A stretch of 64,000 nt of DNA. It comes from Amphibalanus amphitrite (lineage: Eukaryota > Arthropoda > Thecostraca > Balanomorpha > Balanidae). The DNA lies in contig NW_024881626.1 of NCBI RefSeq assembly GCF_019059575.1, positions 62,001-126,000 of the forward strand. The letters run 5' to 3'. Shown in pieces: positions 61,732-64,000 of the stretch. The translations under genes were made by a program, and so were the position numbers. Each line of letters opens with the position of its first letter. Position 1 is the first letter of the stretch. The notes under the pieces are model-generated. The model made no database searches. It was not told the DNA's origin and saw nothing but the letters and a program-made list of their open reading frames with translations.

Positions 61732-62731
61732 TTAACCCTATTCCTGGCGGGCTCCGCCGGGACAAGAAACTGGCGGGGGGGGGGGGGCCGATTCGGCCCC
61801 CCCCCCTGAGATCTCGAGAACGAAGCAAGATAGCGACAAGCGGTAAACGGCATCGGATACGCACGGCCAAGATCTACAATTTTTACCAAGGTCATTTTCA
61901 GGTCAGGTCAAAGATGACGTCACAGGGGTCGAAAAAGTCAAAATGGCGGCACTAGATATGGAGAGAGTTTTTCTCGAATAACTTTCGAATTAGTCAAGAT
62001 AGGAACAAACTAAGGGCATCATCGTGATCCTCTCGTCAATCCGCATCGAATGATATATATGTTGACCTCGAAAGGTCAAGGTCAAAGGTTGACCTCAGGT
62101 CACGTGACCTCGAGGTCATCATGTATATCATTCGATGCGTCTTGACGAGCTGAACACAATGAGACCATCCACGCGTCTGTATCTTGTTCCTGTACGGAGT
62201 TATTGGCCAAAAACCTTTGGTGACCTTTGATGACGTCACATGACCTCACAGCTGCCCAACAGCAAAACAGACCTCAAGGTAGTGAAGGTTGATCGTATAT
62301 GAAGTCATGTATGGTATATGGGGCCATTCCGACCCGTTTTAGTGGTAAAAACAGGGAGTTGATTTTTCCCCCATTGACTTATAATGGGGAGGTCGCGAAA
62401 TTGACCTGACCTTAGGTCACCGATATCAAAATTCCGAGATATACAAATTGCACATACTGGTACCCTAACTAAACCCTGAAGAGAAGAAATTGATCGGTCA
62501 AAAACTCTAGCTCTGGCGTGATTGCAAACTTTTCTGAGGTAGCGTCACCAAACCGCCTCTGGTGACCTGACCTGAGGTCAGATCAACTCAAAATTTTCAG
62601 ACATGTTGCGTAGAAGCCTTTTAGGAAAAGTCAGAAAATTTGAGCTTCCTAGCTCAACGCGTTTGGGAGATATAACCAAAAAACCTCAGGGGGGGCTCCT
62701 GAGGCCCCCCCCCCGCCAGGAATAGGGTTAA
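61732..62731. mobile_element. TTAA-flanked AGGTCA element E6 (1,000 bp)
   Basis: Bounded by TTAACCCTATTCCTGGCGGG and its exact reverse complement reaching the right TTAA, apart from length differences in G/C runs. Hairpins: G-run CCGATTCGG C-run on the left, GGGGGCTCCTGAGGCCCCC on the right. Much of the body (about 61800-62440) is the reverse complement of E1/E2, including the half-site cluster at about 62060-62130 and CCCATTGACTTATAATGGGG at about 62372. The tips, however, are unrelated to those of E1/E2. Non-coding. Confidence 0.8.
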
Positions 62732-64000
62732 TGCTCATCAGGAGCAATTTAATATGACTTTCCACTAAACAATCTATAAGCTTGCTGGAACTGTTTGTCC
62801 CACTGGCTAAACGGTAAAATCATTGCGGGCTTCCACGACTTTTTGTTATCAACACTGAACAAATCATCTCTCTCTTCTCAAGGAGCATGTTTTTCTGCAG
62901 CAAAGCGCCTATTGGTCATTGAACAAGTAAATAATGGTATTATGGAATTACTGCGGCGCGCGGCTGACCTAACCTCTGCCACAGCATTAGCGGCGGGCCA
63001 TTGCCACTGGAAATCAATGTGACCGAGAGTGAGCGGTGTTGCGCCGGCCGGCCGGGCCGTCCCCGCACTATTGTAGGGTGGGGGGCGCAGCTGGTGGCCG
63101 AGCTCGCGACGGCCGCCGCGCCACAAAGACCGGCCGCCATTCCGGGCAGACGCCACTTTCCGGCCGATTAGAGTCATTTCTTTTTACGATTGAGGGATAT
63201 ACGTAACTGATTGACGGAGATGGTTTAGATTGTGCTCGAGGCTGGGCAAATCAGGATCTGGTATAAGTGCTGCATCTCTGGAACAGCACACCCTATTCAC
63301 CACACGTAAGCTTGAAATGGACCTAGTTTGTGGAAGGGAATGTCGCAAGCGCCATTGCAATAGTGGAGGATTCCATTACGTGCACTATTTGTCTGGAAGA
63401 AGAGCACAATATTGCTGAACGCGAGGGATTCGAGTTCAGACAAACACGCTGCTCTCTGGGCCGCCTCACCAAACGGCGGCCATTCTGTGACGATAGTTTC
63501 GCAGCTTTGTTCGCGATGTTATCCAACAGTTGTGCTCACCGTGATTGCATTGAGAGTACGATCAAGGGCACACGACTCCGTAAAGCCTCCCATCATCTGA
63601 TATGCTCTGCCAATGACTACGGTATCGCTGCCCGTATGTGCATGTGTCCGTCCACATGTGTCCGTATGTGCCAATGTCCGACATTGTGCTATTCTATAAT
63701 TTTTGAGAGGACATTTGTTTCGAAACCTTGGTAAAATGCTGAAATCCTACTTGTATTGTTAGATATATACAATAGCGTTATGAAAATTGCGACAAGATTT
63801 TCGTCTTGCACATCTCCGCACAATTTTACTTGGAATTAGTATTACTTGATTGCTGTAAAAACACTTTTCAGCTTAGTACGCGACCATGTATGACGTCTGT
63901 GGCAGTTTCACTGTCAGATGTTTCTAGGCAACGGCCGTGTTCGTTGGAAGCCTTCAGTTTCGTCGTCCAGGATGCTCTAAGGGCTGTGCCAAACAATTCT
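62732..64000 (+). other. Sequence downstream of E6, presumed PSMD4 intron
   Basis: No Rpn10 C-terminal exon was found here on reading the plus frames. A GC-rich patch lies at 62955-63170. Small open frames are present but none has a recognisable domain. Confidence 0.4.

Noticed and set aside
63330..63734. Open frame with CTICLEE, like the start of a RING finger
   Set aside because: The remaining Cys/His ligands at RING spacing are absent, and neighbouring frames are equally open. Probably chance.
59594..64000. Search for the last PSMD4 exon (QDPEFLQSVLENLPGVDP block)
   Set aside because: No frame in this interval encodes anything close to it. The AG at 63956-63957 followed by an open stretch to the window end does not match the family.

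Overview
This is a window of animal nuclear DNA. Genes have GT-AG spliceosomal introns, most of the sequence is non-coding, and it is saturated with eukaryotic mobile elements, including an animal-type BEL/Pao LTR retrotransposon. An arthropod or other invertebrate is the best guess. No species can be named from the sequence.

Only two host genes are supported, and both run off the window. At the left edge, on the minus strand, are the first two coding exons (463-613 and about 61-107) of a membrane-anchored short-chain dehydrogenase of the HSD17B12 / very-long-chain 3-oxoacyl-CoA reductase family. On the plus strand, from 12525 to 59593, are eight exons of PSMD4 (Rpn10/S5a), the ubiquitin receptor of the 26S proteasome. 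The exons join in frame into 328 codons: a vWA domain, then a glycine/alanine-rich linker with three ubiquitin-interacting motifs. The C-terminal exon or exons must lie beyond 64000. The coding sequence is under 1 kb but is spread over 47 kb, with introns of about 18.6 kb (intron 3) and 18.3 kb (intron 7).

Layout: 1-613 HSD17B12 5' end. 614-12524 intergenic, filled with foldback elements, tandem repeats, a dead non-LTR retrotransposon fragment and tRNA-derived repeats. 12525-16004 PSMD4 exons 1-3. 16005-34567 intron 3, with a Tc1/mariner-like element and a 2.3 kb foldback rich in CACGTG. 34568-36175 exons 4-6. 36176-41151 intron 6, with two TTAA-flanked elements and an 11-copy 38-bp satellite. 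41152-41263 exon 7. 41264-59534 intron 7, with a minisatellite, a second Tc1/mariner-like copy, a SINE, a complete BEL/Pao element (47835-55564) and two TTAA-flanked elements. 59535-59593 exon 8. 59594-64000 a downstream intron with further TTAA-flanked elements.

The most unusual content is a family of roughly 1 kb elements without coding capacity. They are flanked by TTAA with CCC-starting tips, carry a G-run/loop/C-run hairpin just inside each end, and have a body packed with AGGTCA (nuclear-receptor type) half-sites and TGACGTCA (CRE-type) sites. Six near-complete copies, one subfamily relative and several partial copies are visible. Copies with the same body can have different tips. I did not find a complete undescribed protein-coding system.
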